Shown: one piece after another, positions 10,643 through 19,802 of the stretch
How the letters are laid out: every line of letters begins with the position of its first letter
Numbering within the stretch: position 1 is the first letter of the stretch
NCBI RefSeq assembly: GCF_011300215.1
Contig: NZ_CP049866.1
Location: 2,728,001-2,792,000, forward strand
Direction: 5' to 3'
Length of the DNA stretch: 64,000 nucleotides
Source: Nocardioides piscis
Lineage (GTDB): Bacteria; Actinomycetota; Actinomycetes; Propionibacteriales; Nocardioidaceae
Program-made: the position numbers and the translations under genes
The notes under the pieces: model-generated
Told to the model about the DNA's origin: nothing
The model's input: the letters and a program-made list of their open reading frames with translations, nothing else
Databases searched by the model: none

Positions 10643-11787
10643 GCAAGACATCGCCCCTCAAGGGCATCACGAGCTTCGGCGACAAGGTCGCCGCACTGCC
10701 CAAGCCGGTCAAGATCGCTCTGTGGATCTTGCTCGCCCTGTTTGCCTACGCGCTGCCCCTGCTGGAGCCACCCTTCATCTCCCCTCCGGGCACGGACTTC
10801 GGAGGGGTGCTGTTCACGGTCACGATCTACTGCATCGTCGCCCTGGGGCTGAACATCGTGGTGGGCTACGCCGGTCTGCTCGACCTGGGCTACGTCGGGT
10901 TCTACGCCGTCGGTGCCTACACCGCAGCGATCCTCACCACCTTCCACGCCAACTGGCCGTTGCTGCTGGCCCTGCCGATGGCCGTGCTCGCGTCCACCAT
11001 CTCCGGCATCCTCCTGGGTTGGCCGACGCTGCGCGTTCGTGGTGACTACCTGGCCATCGTGACCCTCGGGTTCGGTGAGATCATCCGACTGATCGCGGTC
11101 AACACCGAGTGGTTGGGTGCGGCCAAGGGGATCAACAACATCGCTCGTCCACCAGGCATCGACCTCTTCGAGATCCCCCACCTCAACTGGGACAGCGGGA
11201 CGCCGTTGCTCGACTTCAACGACACCACCAAGTTCATCGAGTTCGGGGTGCTCGACCAGATCCCGTACTACTGGATGGGCCTCACCGTCGTCATCCTGGT
11301 GCTGTTCGCCGACCGGCTGATCAAGGACAGCCGGGTCGGGAGGGCCTGGGAGGCATCGCGCGAGGACGAGGACGCCGCTGAGCTGATGGGGGTCCCGACC
11401 TTCCGGTTCAAGCTGCTCGCCTTCGCCACCGGTGCCTTCATCGGTGGCCTGGCCGGCGCGCTCTACGCCAGCCGTCAGTCCTTCATCAACCCGCTCTCGT
11501 TCCTGCTGCTCTACTCGATCATGTTCCTGGCGGCCGTCGTCATCGGTGGTCAGGGCAACCGCTGGGGTGTCCTCGTCGGAGCCTTCGTCGTCGCCTACCT
11601 GCCTGAACGGTTCCGCGAGTTCACCGACTTCCGCGTCCTGGTGTTCGGTGCCGCGCTGATGCTGCTGGCCATCTTCCGGTCCGAGGGCCTGCTACCACCG
11701 CGCCGAACCGTGCGGGCCAAGCAGGTCGAGGCGGAGATCGAGGCTCTCGAAGAGGGCGCTGACGGAGAGGAGACCTCCCGTGTCTGA
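10639..11787 (+). CDS. livM: Branched-chain amino-acid ABC permease LivM
   Basis: This is the second membrane subunit of the transporter, 382 residues with about ten predicted helices. The family stretch VGYAGLLDLGYVGFYAVGAY is present near residue 74. The cytoplasmic coupling loop contains GRAWEASREDEDAAELMGV. The ATG at 10639 overlaps the livH stop (ATGA), so it was preferred over the longer upstream frame. The C-terminus is a charged Glu-rich tail. The end overlaps livG by 8 bases. Confidence 0.95.
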   Translation: MSKTSPLKGITSFGDKVAALPKPVKIALWILLALFAYALPLLEPPFISPPGTDFGGVLFTVTIYCIVALGLNIVVGYAGLLDLGYVGFYAVGAYTAAILTTFHANWPLLLALPMAVLASTISGILLGWPTLRVRGDYLAIVTLGFGEIIRLIAVNTEWLGAAKGINNIARPPGIDLFEIPHLNWDSGTPLLDFNDTTKFIEFGVLDQIPYYWMGLTVVILVLFADRLIKDSRVGRAWEASREDEDAAELMGVPTFRFKLLAFATGAFIGGLAGALYASRQSFINPLSFLLLYSIMFLAAVVIGGQGNRWGVLVGAFVVAYLPERFREFTDFRVLVFGAALMLLAIFRSEGLLPPRRTVRAKQVEAEIEALEEGADGEETSRV

Positions 11788-12604
11788 CGACACCACCACC
11801 TCAACCAGAACCACGTCGGGCGCCGAGCGTCGCCGGGTCCTGGAGATCGACTCGTTGACCTTGAAGTTCGGCGGGCTGACAGCGCTCGACGACGTCACGT
11901 TCCACATCGAGGAAGGCGAGATCCTCGGGCTGATCGGTCCCAACGGGGCCGGGAAGACCACCTGCTTCAACGCGATCACCGGTATCTACGGTCCGACCAG
12001 TGGTGACATCCGCTTCCTGGGCGACTCCATCGCCGGCCGCAAGCGCTTCGAGATCACCAAGCTCGGCATCGCCCGGACGTTCCAGAACATCCGCCTCTTC
12101 CGCCAGATGACAGCGCTGGAGAACGTCCTGGTGGGCGCGGACGCGCAGCACTCCACCGGCATGGCCAGCGCACTGTTCCGGCTGCCCAAGCACCGTCGCG
12201 AAGAACGCGAGGGGCATGAGCGGGCGATGGAGCTGTTGAAGTTCATGGGCCTGACCAAGCGGGCCGACGAGCTGGCGGCCAACCTGTCCTACGGTGACCA
12301 GCGGCGTCTCGAGATCGCCCGAGCGATGGCCACCAATCCCAAACTGATCTGCCTCGACGAGCCGGCAGCCGGCTTCAACCCGGCCGAGAAGGTCCAGCTC
12401 ATGGACCTGATCCGCCGGGTGCGCGACCAGGGCTACACCGTCCTGCTGATCGAGCACGACATGAAGCTGGTCATGGGCGTCACGGACCGGATCGTGGTGC
12501 TCGAGTTCGGCAAGAAGATCGCCGACGGCGCTCCTGCCGAGATCCGAGACAACCCGGCGGTCATCGCCGCCTACCTGGGAGTGGATGAAGAAGATGCTTC
12601 TTGA
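11780..12604 (+). CDS. livG: Branched-chain amino-acid ABC transporter ATPase LivG
   Basis: This is one of two cytoplasmic ATPases of the importer, 274 residues. Walker A GPNGAGKT is near residue 54, an LSYGDQRRLEIARA signature is present, Walker B is LICLDEP, and the switch histidine is in LLIEHDM. The insert between the Q-loop (RTFQNIRLF) and the signature is typical of LivG. GTG at 11780 overlaps the end of livM, and the 3' end overlaps livF by 20 bases. Confidence 0.96.
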   Translation: MSDDTTTSTRTTSGAERRRVLEIDSLTLKFGGLTALDDVTFHIEEGEILGLIGPNGAGKTTCFNAITGIYGPTSGDIRFLGDSIAGRKRFEITKLGIARTFQNIRLFRQMTALENVLVGADAQHSTGMASALFRLPKHRREEREGHERAMELLKFMGLTKRADELAANLSYGDQRRLEIARAMATNPKLICLDEPAAGFNPAEKVQLMDLIRRVRDQGYTVLLIEHDMKLVMGVTDRIVVLEFGKKIADGAPAEIRDNPAVIAAYLGVDEEDAS

Positions 12605-13313
12605 GGTCGAGGGCCTGTGCGTCAACTACGGGCACATCGAGGCCATCCGTGACATCACGTTCGGCGTCGAGGAGGGCAGCATCACCACCCTGATCGGCGC
12701 CAACGGTGCCGGCAAGACCACCACCCTGAAGACGATCTCGGGCCTGCGCAAGGTGCGTGAGGGTCGAATCCTCTTCGAGGGCAAGGACATCACGCAGCTG
12801 GCGCCCTACGACCGGGTGAAGCTCGGGCTCTCGCAGTCACCCGAAGGTCGAGGTTGTTTCCCCGGCATGACGGTGCGCGAGAACCTGGACATGGGTGCCT
12901 TCGTCCGCAAGGACGCGCGCAGTGCTGCCTACGCCAAGGACCTCGAGCGGGTCTACGAGCTGTTCCCGCGGCTCAAGGAGCGCGCCAACCAGCAGGCCGG
13001 CACCATGTCGGGCGGTGAGCAGCAGATGCTGGCCATCGGACGCGCGCTGATGGCGAAGCCGAGACTCGTGCTCCTGGACGAACCGTCGATGGGACTCGCG
13101 CCCAAGTTCATCCAGCAGATCTTCTCGATCATCGGGGAGATCAACGCGCAGGGCACCACGGTGCTGCTGGTGGAGCAGAACGCCGCGCAGGCGCTCAAGC
13201 GGGCCGACACCGCGCACATCCTCGAGACCGGGGAGATCGTCCGCTCTGGGACCGGTGCCGAGCTCGCCGGCGACGATTCGGTGCGCGCCGCCTACCTCGG
13301 TGGAGACGTCTGA
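12585..13313 (+). CDS. livF: Branched-chain amino-acid ABC transporter ATPase LivF
   Basis: This is the second ATPase of the importer, 242 residues. Walker A is GANGAGKTT, the Q-loop region is SQSPEGRGCFPGMTV (the EGR/FP signature of LivF), the ABC signature is MSGGEQQMLAIGRA and Walker B is LVLLDEPSMGLAP. Two in-frame ATGs exist, at 12585 and 12594; the first is used here. It is the last gene of the operon, followed by a strong terminator. Confidence 0.95.
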   Translation: MKKMLLEVEGLCVNYGHIEAIRDITFGVEEGSITTLIGANGAGKTTTLKTISGLRKVREGRILFEGKDITQLAPYDRVKLGLSQSPEGRGCFPGMTVRENLDMGAFVRKDARSAAYAKDLERVYELFPRLKERANQQAGTMSGGEQQMLAIGRALMAKPRLVLLDEPSMGLAPKFIQQIFSIIGEINAQGTTVLLVEQNAAQALKRADTAHILETGEIVRSGTGAELAGDDSVRAAYLGGDV

Positions 13314-13335
13314 GGCGCAGCGACACCTACGACGC

Positions 13336-13372
13336 ACGACGGCCCGGCTCCTGGAAGGAGCCGGGCCGTCGT
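13336..13372. terminator. Bidirectional terminator between two convergent transporter operons
   Basis: A perfect 17-bp stem (13336-13352 with 13356-13372) closes a three-base loop. It lies between the livF stop and the stop of the convergent ATPase gene, so it can end transcripts from both strands. Confidence 0.85.
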
Positions 13373-13393
13373 CGTCGTGGCAGCGTTGCGTCG

Positions 13394-14158
13394 CTAGAGG
13401 ACCTTGGAGAGGAAGGCCTGGGTGCGTTCGTGCTGCGGATTGGACAGCAGCTCACGCGGGTCGCCCTCCTCGACGATGACGCCGCCGTCCATGAAGACGA
13501 CCTTGTCGCCGACCTCCCGGGCGAACCCCATCTCGTGGGTCACCACCATCATGGTCATGCCCTCGGAGGCCAGGGTCTTCATCACCTCGAGCACGTCACC
13601 GACCAGCTCAGGGTCGAGAGCCGAGGTCGGCTCGTCGAAGAGCATCATGTCGGGGTCCATCGACAGAGCGCGGGCGATCGCCACCCGCTGCATCTGACCA
13701 CCCGAGAGGTGCGCGGGGTAGGCGTCCTCCTTGTCCGCGAGCCCGACCCTCTCCAGGTTGGCGCGGGCGATCTTGACTGCCTCGCCCTTCGACCGCTTGC
13801 GGACCTTCATCTGCGCGACCGTGAGGTTGCGCATCACGCTCATGTGGGGGAAGAGGTTGAACTGCTGGAACACCATGCCGATCCGCGACCGGACGGCGTC
13901 GAGGTCGGTCTCGGGATCGATGATGTCGATCCCCTCGACCAGCACCTGTCCGGAGTCCGGTTCCTCGAGCCGGTTGATGCAGCGCAGCAAGGTCGACTTG
14001 CCTGAGCCCGACGGGCCGATGACGCACACGACCTCGCCCTGGTCAACGTGGAAGTCGATGCCCTTGAGCACCTCGTTGCTGCCGAACGACTTGTGCAGGT
14101 CGCGGACGTCGATGGCCGGGGTTCCCGGTCGGGTCGTGGAGGCCGCTGGCTGGGACAT
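13394..14158 (-). CDS. Polar amino-acid ABC transporter ATPase (GlnQ family)
   Basis: This ATPase of a glutamate/glutamine-type importer has 254 residues. Walker A is GPSGSGKST, the Q-loop region is [13 protein letters not shown] (the QQFNLF pattern of polar amino-acid importers), the signature is [15 protein letters not shown], Walker B is [14 protein letters not shown] and the switch is [11 protein letters not shown]. The ATG at 14158 lies 2 bases after the stop of the permease gene; an upstream in-frame start would overlap the permease by 34 bases. It is the last gene of the SBP-permease-ATPase operon. Confidence 0.94.
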   Translation of the reverse strand: MSQPAASTTRPGTPAIDVRDLHKSFGSNEVLKGIDFHVDQGEVVCVIGPSGSGKSTLLRCINRLEEPDSGQVLVEGIDIIDPETDLDAVRSRIGMVFQQFNLFPHMSVMRNLTVAQMKVRKRSKGEAVKIARANLERVGLADKEDAYPAHLSGGQMQRVAIARALSMDPDMMLFDEPTSALDPELVGDVLEVMKTLASEGMTMMVVTHEMGFAREVGDKVVFMDGGVIVEEGDPRELLSNPQHERTQAFLSKVL

Positions 14159-14160
14159 GG

Positions 14161-14982
14161 TCACCGTGCCCTTTGCTGCTTGCGCTCGAGCCACGCCACC
14201 AGGCGGGTCAGCGGGATGGTGATCAGGAGATAGAGGATGGCGGCCTGGATCAGGGCGGTGGACGTACCGGCCGTCGGACCGGACGAGATGAGGTCACGCC
14301 CCAGCGTCGTGAGCTCACGCTGGGAGGCGGCGAAGCCGATGACGAACAGCAGCGCCGTGTCCTTGATCAGCAGCACGAACTCATTGGTGAGCGGCGGGAT
14401 CACGATCCGGAAGGCCTGGGGCAGCACGACCGTCGTCGTGGTGTGCCCCGCACTCATCCCCAGGGAGCGCGCTGCCTCGGTCTGTCCCTTGGGGACCGCC
14501 TGGATGCCGGCCCGGATCGTCTCGGCCATGTAGGCGCCGGCGACCAGGATCAGGCCGAGCACGCCCGCACCGACCGAGCCGCCCGGCGGAGTCCACTGGA
14601 AGGCGATCGGGATGCCGAACGCCATCACGAGCACCACCAGCAGGGCGGGCAGACCCCGGAAGAACTCGATGTAGATGGTGGCGAGCCAGCGGTAGGGGCC
14701 AACGGGCGAGAGCTTCATCAGTGCCAGCACGACCGCCAGCACCAGGCCGACAGTGAAGGCGATGACCGTGTAGATCAGGGTGTTCTTGACGCCGATCGTG
14801 ATCAGGTCGGGCCACGTGCCCCAGTCGCCGACCAGCGGGTTGCCGATGCCGGCCGAGGCGAAGAAGTTGGACTTGATGCTGGGCCAGTCGGCCGCGAGGT
14901 AGAGAAGGACGGCCAGCACCAGCAGGACGGCATAGAGGACCGCCCTGCTGATGTGGCGACGCGTCGAACGCTTCAGAGGCAC
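14161..14982 (-). CDS. Polar amino-acid ABC transporter permease
   Basis: This HisMQ-family membrane subunit has 273 residues. About five to six membrane helices are visible, with the family features [12 protein letters not shown] and the EAA loop [20 protein letters not shown]. Only one permease gene is present, so the channel is probably a homodimer. The GTG start at 14982 lies 7 bases after the SBP stop, within the same operon. The ligand is set by the SBP, probably glutamate, glutamine or another polar amino acid. Confidence 0.93.
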   Translation of the reverse strand: MPLKRSTRRHISRAVLYAVLLVLAVLLYLAADWPSIKSNFFASAGIGNPLVGDWGTWPDLITIGVKNTLIYTVIAFTVGLVLAVVLALMKLSPVGPYRWLATIYIEFFRGLPALLVVLVMAFGIPIAFQWTPPGGSVGAGVLGLILVAGAYMAETIRAGIQAVPKGQTEAARSLGMSAGHTTTTVVLPQAFRIVIPPLTNEFVLLIKDTALLFVIGFAASQRELTTLGRDLISSGPTAGTSTALIQAAILYLLITIPLTRLVAWLERKQQRAR

Positions 14983-14989
14983 GCGCAGG

Positions 14990-15802
14990 TCACTCGGTGG
15001 CGAAGTACTTGTTGTAGATCTCGTCGTACGAGCCGTCCTCGCGCATCTCGGCGAGCTGCTCGTCCACAGCCTCGACGAGCTCGGTGCTGCCCTTCTTCAT
15101 CGCCAGGCCGTAGGACTCGTCGGTGGAGTAGGTCTCGACGACCTTGAAGCCGCCCGCGTCCTGGTGGTTGATGTTGACCGGGAGGTCCTGCAGCAGCGCC
15201 TCGACCTGACCGGCCTTGATCGCCTGGAACATCTCGGCGTCGCTCGGGAACGAGACCAGCTCCGCGCCGGTGGCGTTCTCCTCGGCAAACGTCTTGCCGG
15301 TGGTGCCCTGCTGGACGCCGACCTTCACGCCGTCGAGGTCGTCGATGCTCTCGATGTCGGAGTCCTCGGGCACGAGGAGCGACTGCTGGGAGTCGTAGTA
15401 GCCCTCGGAGAAGTCGATGGCGGCCTTGCGCTCCTCGGTGATCGTCATCGCGCTGGCAGCCATGTCGCACTGGCCGGCGTTGAGGGCCTGGCCGCTCTGC
15501 AGGGCGTCGAAGGACGAGTCCTTGACCTCGAGCTCGAGCTCGAGGCCGTCGGCGATCGCCTGGACGATGTCGATGTCGAAGCCCTTGAAGCCCGACTCGG
15601 AGGTCTCGTCGAAGTCCTCGAACGGGGGGTAGGGGACGTCGGAGCAGACGGTGAGGGTGCCCTCGGAAACCGTCTGGAGACTGGATTCGCTGGTGCCGGT
15701 GTCGCTGGCCTCGTCGTCGCCGGAGTCACCGCCACAGGCGGTGAAGGCGAGGGCGAGCACAGGGATCAGGGCAATGGAACGGATGACTGAGCGTGTGGAC
15801 AT
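14990..15802 (-). CDS. Polar amino-acid ABC transporter substrate-binding lipoprotein
   Basis: This is the extracellular solute-binding component, 270 residues. The signal peptide ends in a lipobox (ALAFTACGG, Cys near residue 23), then an Asp/Ser linker and a type II binding fold. PYPPFEDFD, GFDIDIVQAIAD and MTITEERKAAIDFSEGYY are the usual SBP_bac_3 family signatures. The start at 15802 gives a proper signal peptide and is preceded by a leaderless-type -10 box (TAGAGT). The frame stays open far upstream, but that extension overlaps the acetyltransferase gene and shows no domain. Confidence 0.93.
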   Translation of the reverse strand: MSTRSVIRSIALIPVLALAFTACGGDSGDDEASDTGTSESSLQTVSEGTLTVCSDVPYPPFEDFDETSESGFKGFDIDIVQAIADGLELELEVKDSSFDALQSGQALNAGQCDMAASAMTITEERKAAIDFSEGYYDSQQSLLVPEDSDIESIDDLDGVKVGVQQGTTGKTFAEENATGAELVSFPSDAEMFQAIKAGQVEALLQDLPVNINHQDAGGFKVVETYSTDESYGLAMKKGSTELVEAVDEQLAEMREDGSYDEIYNKYFATE

Positions 15803-15809
15803 GACGCGG

Positions 15810-15815
15810 ACTCTA
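15810..15815 (-). promoter_or_regulatory. -10 box of leaderless promoter for the polar amino-acid transporter operon
   Basis: On the minus strand TAGAGT ends 7 bases before the ATG at 15802. It sits inside an inverted repeat GGACT-CT-AGTCC (15808-15819), and the 7-mer GTCCACG occurs twice just upstream (15816-15822 and 15831-15837). These are possible operator sites for a regulator. Confidence 0.55.
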
Positions 15816-16000
15816 GTCCACGAAGAAGTGGTCCACGCCACATGTCGGGTCACACAACGGCAACGACTTCGACGGGTCGCGGGAGAGGACATCGGGGGCT
15901 TCGCGGGCGAATCACACGAGTCGGGCGTAGGGTCGTCCCGTTGCCGGGACCGACCCGGTCGGGGGAAGCAGTTGACGGGGCTGATCCTTGGGAGATGAGC

Positions 16001-16567
16001 ATGAGTAGGACGCCGGTCCAGGTACGGCCCGCGAGGACCACCGATGCTCGGGCGCTGCGTGAGCTGTGGGCCGATGTCCTGCGGCGCGGCACGCCGCAGG
16101 AGCAGATGGCCGACCTCGAGCGCCTGATCCTCGACTGCGCTGATCGTGAGGACCGCTACCTCGCGGTCGCGGAGCTCGACGGCCAGGTCGCCGGTGCCGT
16201 CTTCCTGCACAACACGACGCTGACGCAGCTCAACCTCGAGCCGACGGTGCTGGCGGTCTCGCCCCACGTCCTGCCCGAGTTCCGCCGCCGCGGTGTCGGT
16301 ACGGCGCTGATGGATGCCGCGACCAGGTTCGCCGAGCTCCAAGGCGTCGCCACGGTGGCCACCGCCGCCGCCGCGAGCTCGCGCGACGCCAACCGGTTCA
16401 TGGCCAGGCTCTCGTTCACCCCGCAGGCCACGCTGCGCGCTGCGGCGACGTCGGCCGTCCGCGCCAAGCTGTCCTCGCGCCGCTCCTCGACGCGGCAGCG
16501 CGGCTCCCGCCAGGTCGACAAGGTGCTGGCCGCGCGACGCATGGGCCGCGAGAACGTCGCCAGCTGA
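16001..16567 (+). CDS. GNAT-family N-acetyltransferase
   Basis: This is a predicted cytoplasmic acetyl-CoA-dependent N-acetyltransferase; the substrate is unknown. The fold is recognised by VRPARTTDARALRELW at the start, the central beta strands (YLAVAELDGQVAGAVFL) and the acetyl-CoA loop EFRRRGVGTALM near residue 95-106. The C-terminal 35 residues are very basic (RRSSTRQRGSR), unlike the compact fold, and might bind nucleic acid or be disordered. ATG 16001 has GGGAG 6 bases upstream; ATG 15995, in the same frame, is the alternative. It converges with the thioesterase gene with 1 base between the stops. Confidence 0.8.
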   Translation: MSRTPVQVRPARTTDARALRELWADVLRRGTPQEQMADLERLILDCADREDRYLAVAELDGQVAGAVFLHNTTLTQLNLEPTVLAVSPHVLPEFRRRGVGTALMDAATRFAELQGVATVATAAAASSRDANRFMARLSFTPQATLRAAATSAVRAKLSSRRSSTRQRGSRQVDKVLAARRMGRENVAS

Positions 16568-16568
16568 C

Positions 16569-17003
16569 TCAGCGCGTCAGCAGCGCACAGGTGATGCGCG
16601 ACGTGCACACACGACGGCCTGCCTCGTCGGTGATGACGACCTCGAAGGCGGCCATGCTGCGACCCAGGTGGATCGGCGTGGCGGTGCCGGTGACCGTGCC
16701 CTCGGTCGCCGAGCGGTGGTGCGTGGCGTTGATGTCGACACCCACCGGGATCTTGTCCGGGGCGGCGTGGATCGCGGAGCCGATGGACCCCAGGGTCTCG
16801 GCCAGCACCACCGACGCCCCGCCGTGGAGCAGGCCGTAGGGCTGGGTGTTGCCCTCGACCGGCATTGTCGCCACGATCCGGTCAGTCGAGATCTCGGTGA
16901 TCCGCACGCCCATCTTCTCGTTGAGTGCGCCCATGCCCTGCGGCATCACGGCGATGAAGTCCTCGATCGAGAGGTCGGTCTCGGGCAGCTTGGGGTTGGT
17001 CAT
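16569..17003 (-). CDS. PaaI-type hotdog thioesterase
   Basis: This is a predicted acyl-CoA thioesterase of 144 residues with one hotdog domain. The motif LLHGGASVVLAETLGS (about residues 58-73) has the HGG helix and the catalytic-position Glu of the PaaI/MenI branch, and VGVDINATHHRSATEG is the following beta strand region. A close functional parallel is the 1,4-dihydroxy-2-naphthoyl-CoA hydrolase of menaquinone synthesis, but phenylacetate or general housekeeping thioesterases look the same. ATG 17003 was chosen because it starts the recognisable domain; the frame runs open upstream only as an antisense shadow of polA. Confidence 0.85.
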   Translation of the reverse strand: MTNPKLPETDLSIEDFIAVMPQGMGALNEKMGVRITEISTDRIVATMPVEGNTQPYGLLHGGASVVLAETLGSIGSAIHAAPDKIPVGVDINATHHRSATEGTVTGTATPIHLGRSMAAFEVVITDEAGRRVCTSRITCALLTR

Positions 17004-17054
17004 GGCGCCATTGTGGCCGACACCCGGCGCGTCCAGGCTGGCAGCGCCGGCCGA

Positions 17055-17060
17055 TAGAGT
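17055..17060 (+). promoter_or_regulatory. -10 box of leaderless polA promoter
   Basis: TAGAGT ends 6 bases before the GTG at 17067; no ribosome binding site is present. Confidence 0.6.
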
Positions 17061-17066
17061 CGCGGG

Positions 17067-19780
17067 GTGCCCCGGACGAGTGCTGACCCCGACGCCACCC
17101 CTGCCCGTCTGCTGCTGCTGGACGGACACTCGCTGGCCTACCGTGCGTTCTTCGCGCTGCCGGTCGAGAACTTCTCCACAGCGACCGGCCAGCACACCAA
17201 CGCGGTCTATGGCTTCACCTCGATGCTCGTCAACGTGCTGCGCGACGAGCGGCCCACCCACGTGGCAGTGGCCTTCGACAAGTCGCGGCAGACGTTCCGG
17301 CTCGAGGAATACCCCGAATACAAGGCGAAGCGCAACAAGACCCCCGACGAGTTCCGCAGCCAGCTCCCACTGATCCAGCGAGTCCTCGACGCGCTGCACA
17401 TCATCCACATCGAGCTCGAGGGCTACGAGGCGGACGACATCATCGCCACGCTGTCCACCCAGGCGGTGGCCGAGGGCATGGACGTCCTGATCCTCACCGG
17501 CGACCGCGACTCGATCCAGCTCGTGACCGAGACCTCGACCGTGCTCTATCCCATGCGCGGCGTCAGCGACCTCGCCCGGCTCACGCCCGCGGCCGTCCAG
17601 GAGAAGTACGGCGTACCCCCGCACCGCTACCCCGAGCTGGCCGCGATCGTGGGGGAGACCTCGGACAACCTGCCTGGGGTGCCGGGTGTCGGCCAGGGCT
17701 ATGCGGCGAAGTGGATCAACCAGTTCGACGGGCTGGACAACGTCATCGCCCGTGCGGACGAGGTGACCGGCAAGAAGGGCGAGGCGCTCCGCGCCCATCT
17801 CGGTGACGTGATCCGCAACCGCCGCCTCAACGCGCTGGTGTGCGACCTCACCCTGCCGGTCCGTCCGGGCGAGCTGGCGCGCCAGGCCTGGGATCGCACG
17901 ACCGGGCTGGAGCTGCTCGACGAGCTGGAGTTCCGTGGCGAGCTGCGCACCAGACTGATGGACACCGTCGACCCTGGCTCCGAGGAGCAGGAGGTCGCGG
18001 CGGACTCGGGCTTCGAGCTCGAAGGTGTTCGGCTGGCCGACGGGCAGGTCGCGGCCTGGCTGTCCGAGAACAGTCCTGAGGGCGAGCGCCTCGGCCTGGC
18101 CGTCCAGGGTTCCTGGCGTGCGGGGACCGGCGAAGTCGCGTCGATGGCGCTGGCGACCGCGACCGGCGCAGCCGCCTGGATCGACGTCGCCGACATCTCT
18201 CCCACCGACGACGCCGCCCTGGCGTCGTGGCTGGCCGACCCGACCCGACCCAAGGTCGTCCACGATGCCAAGGGACCGATCCTGGCCCTTGCGGCCCGAG
18301 GGTGGGAGCTGAAGGGGCTGGCGGTCGACACCGCGCTCGCGGCCTATCTGGTGCAGCCCGACCAGCGCTCCTACGACCTGGCCGACCTGACCTTGCGCTA
18401 CCTCAAGCGCGAGCTGCGACAAGACACTGGCGACGCCGACCAGCTGAGCTTCGACACCCTGGACGACACCGGCACCAGCGACGTGGCGATGTTGACCGCC
18501 AAGGCCGTCCTGGACCTGGCGGCCGCCCTCGGCCAGACCGTCGAGGAGCACGGGGGACAGCGCTCCTGGGCGACGTGGAGCTGCCCCTGGTCGGCACGCT
18601 CGTCCGGATGGAGCAGACCGGCATCGCCATCGACGTCGACCACCTCGAGAGGCTCGAGTCGGAGTTCGGCGACCAGGTGAAGGCAGCCGCCGGCGACGCC
18701 TACGACGTGATCGGCAAGGAGATTAACCTCGGGTCGCCCAAGCAGCTCCAGGTGGTGCTCTTCGACGAGCTCGACATGCCGAAGACCAAACGGACCAAGA
18801 CCGGCTACACCACCGATGCCGATGCGCTCCAGTCCCTCTATGAGAAGACCGAGCACCCCTTCCTGCAGCACCTGCTGCGCCACCGCGACGTCATCCGGCT
18901 GAGGCAGACGGTGGAGGGGCTGCTCAAGACGGTCGCGACGGACGGGCGGATCCACACGACCTACAACCAGATCATCGCCGCCACCGGGCGCCTCTCCAGC
19001 ACCGACCCCAACCTCCAGAACATCCCGATCCGCACCGAGGCCGGTCGCCGGATCCGGGAGGGGTTCGTCGTGGGGGAGGGCTACGAGTCGCTGTTGACCG
19101 CGGACTACAGCCAGGTCGAGATGCGGATCATGGCGCACCTGTCCGAGGACGAGCTGCTCATCGAGGCATTCCGCTCGGGACAGGACTTCCACTCGATGAC
19201 CGCAGCGCGGGTCTTCGGCGTGGAGGCCGACGCGGTCTCGGTCGAGCAGCGGGCGAAGATCAAGGCGATGAACTACGGCCTGGCCTATGGTCTCTCGGCC
19301 TTCGGCCTCTCCCAGCAGCTCCGGATCGAGCCGGGGGAGGCGCGCGGGCTGATGGACGAATACTTCGAGACCTTCGGCGGGATCCGCAACTACCTCGGCG
19401 GACTCGTCGACGAGGCGCGCCGATCCGGCTTCACGGAGACGATCATGGGTCGACGTCGCTATCTGCCCGACCTGACGAGCGACAACCGCCAGCGCCGGGA
19501 GATGGCCGAGCGGATGGCTCTCAATGCGCCCATCCAGGGCTCGGCGGCCGACCTGATCAAGGTGGCGATGCTCGGGGTGGAGCGCGCTCTCGCTGAGCAG
19601 GGACTCTCCTCGCGCATGCTGCTCCAGGTCCATGACGAGCTCGTGTTCGAGGTGGCTCCGGGGGAGCGGGACGTGCTGAGCGATCTCGTCGGTGAGCAGA
19701 TGGGTCGAGCGGCTGACCTCGCGGTGCCGCTCGACGTCTCCATCGGGACCGGCCGCAGCTGGCACGAGGCCGCCCACTGA
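17067..19780 (+). CDS. polA: DNA polymerase I (apparent frameshift)
   Basis: PolA is the repair and Okazaki-fragment processing polymerase. The 5' part (17067 to about 18555) encodes the 5'-3' exonuclease (LLLLDGHSLAYRAFFALP, GDRDSIQLV) and a 3'-5' exonuclease-like domain without the DxE active-site residues, as in other actinobacteria. The 3' part, in another frame, encodes the polymerase: motif A DYSQVEMRIMAHLSEDELL, motif B RAKIKAMNYGLAYGLS, motif C LQVHDELVFE. Restoring one G in the run 18552-18556 joins them at EEHGGTALLGDVELP into about 904 residues, the normal length. As polA is normally essential or nearly so, a sequence error is much more likely than a real break. The start is leaderless GTG. 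Confidence 0.94.
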
Positions 19781-19802
19781 CCGGGGCCACGCTGCGGTGA
19801 GC

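Noticed and set aside
17004..18551. Long minus-strand extension of the thioesterase frame through polA
   Set aside because: The recognisable hotdog domain begins at the ATG 17003; the upstream part is antisense to polA.
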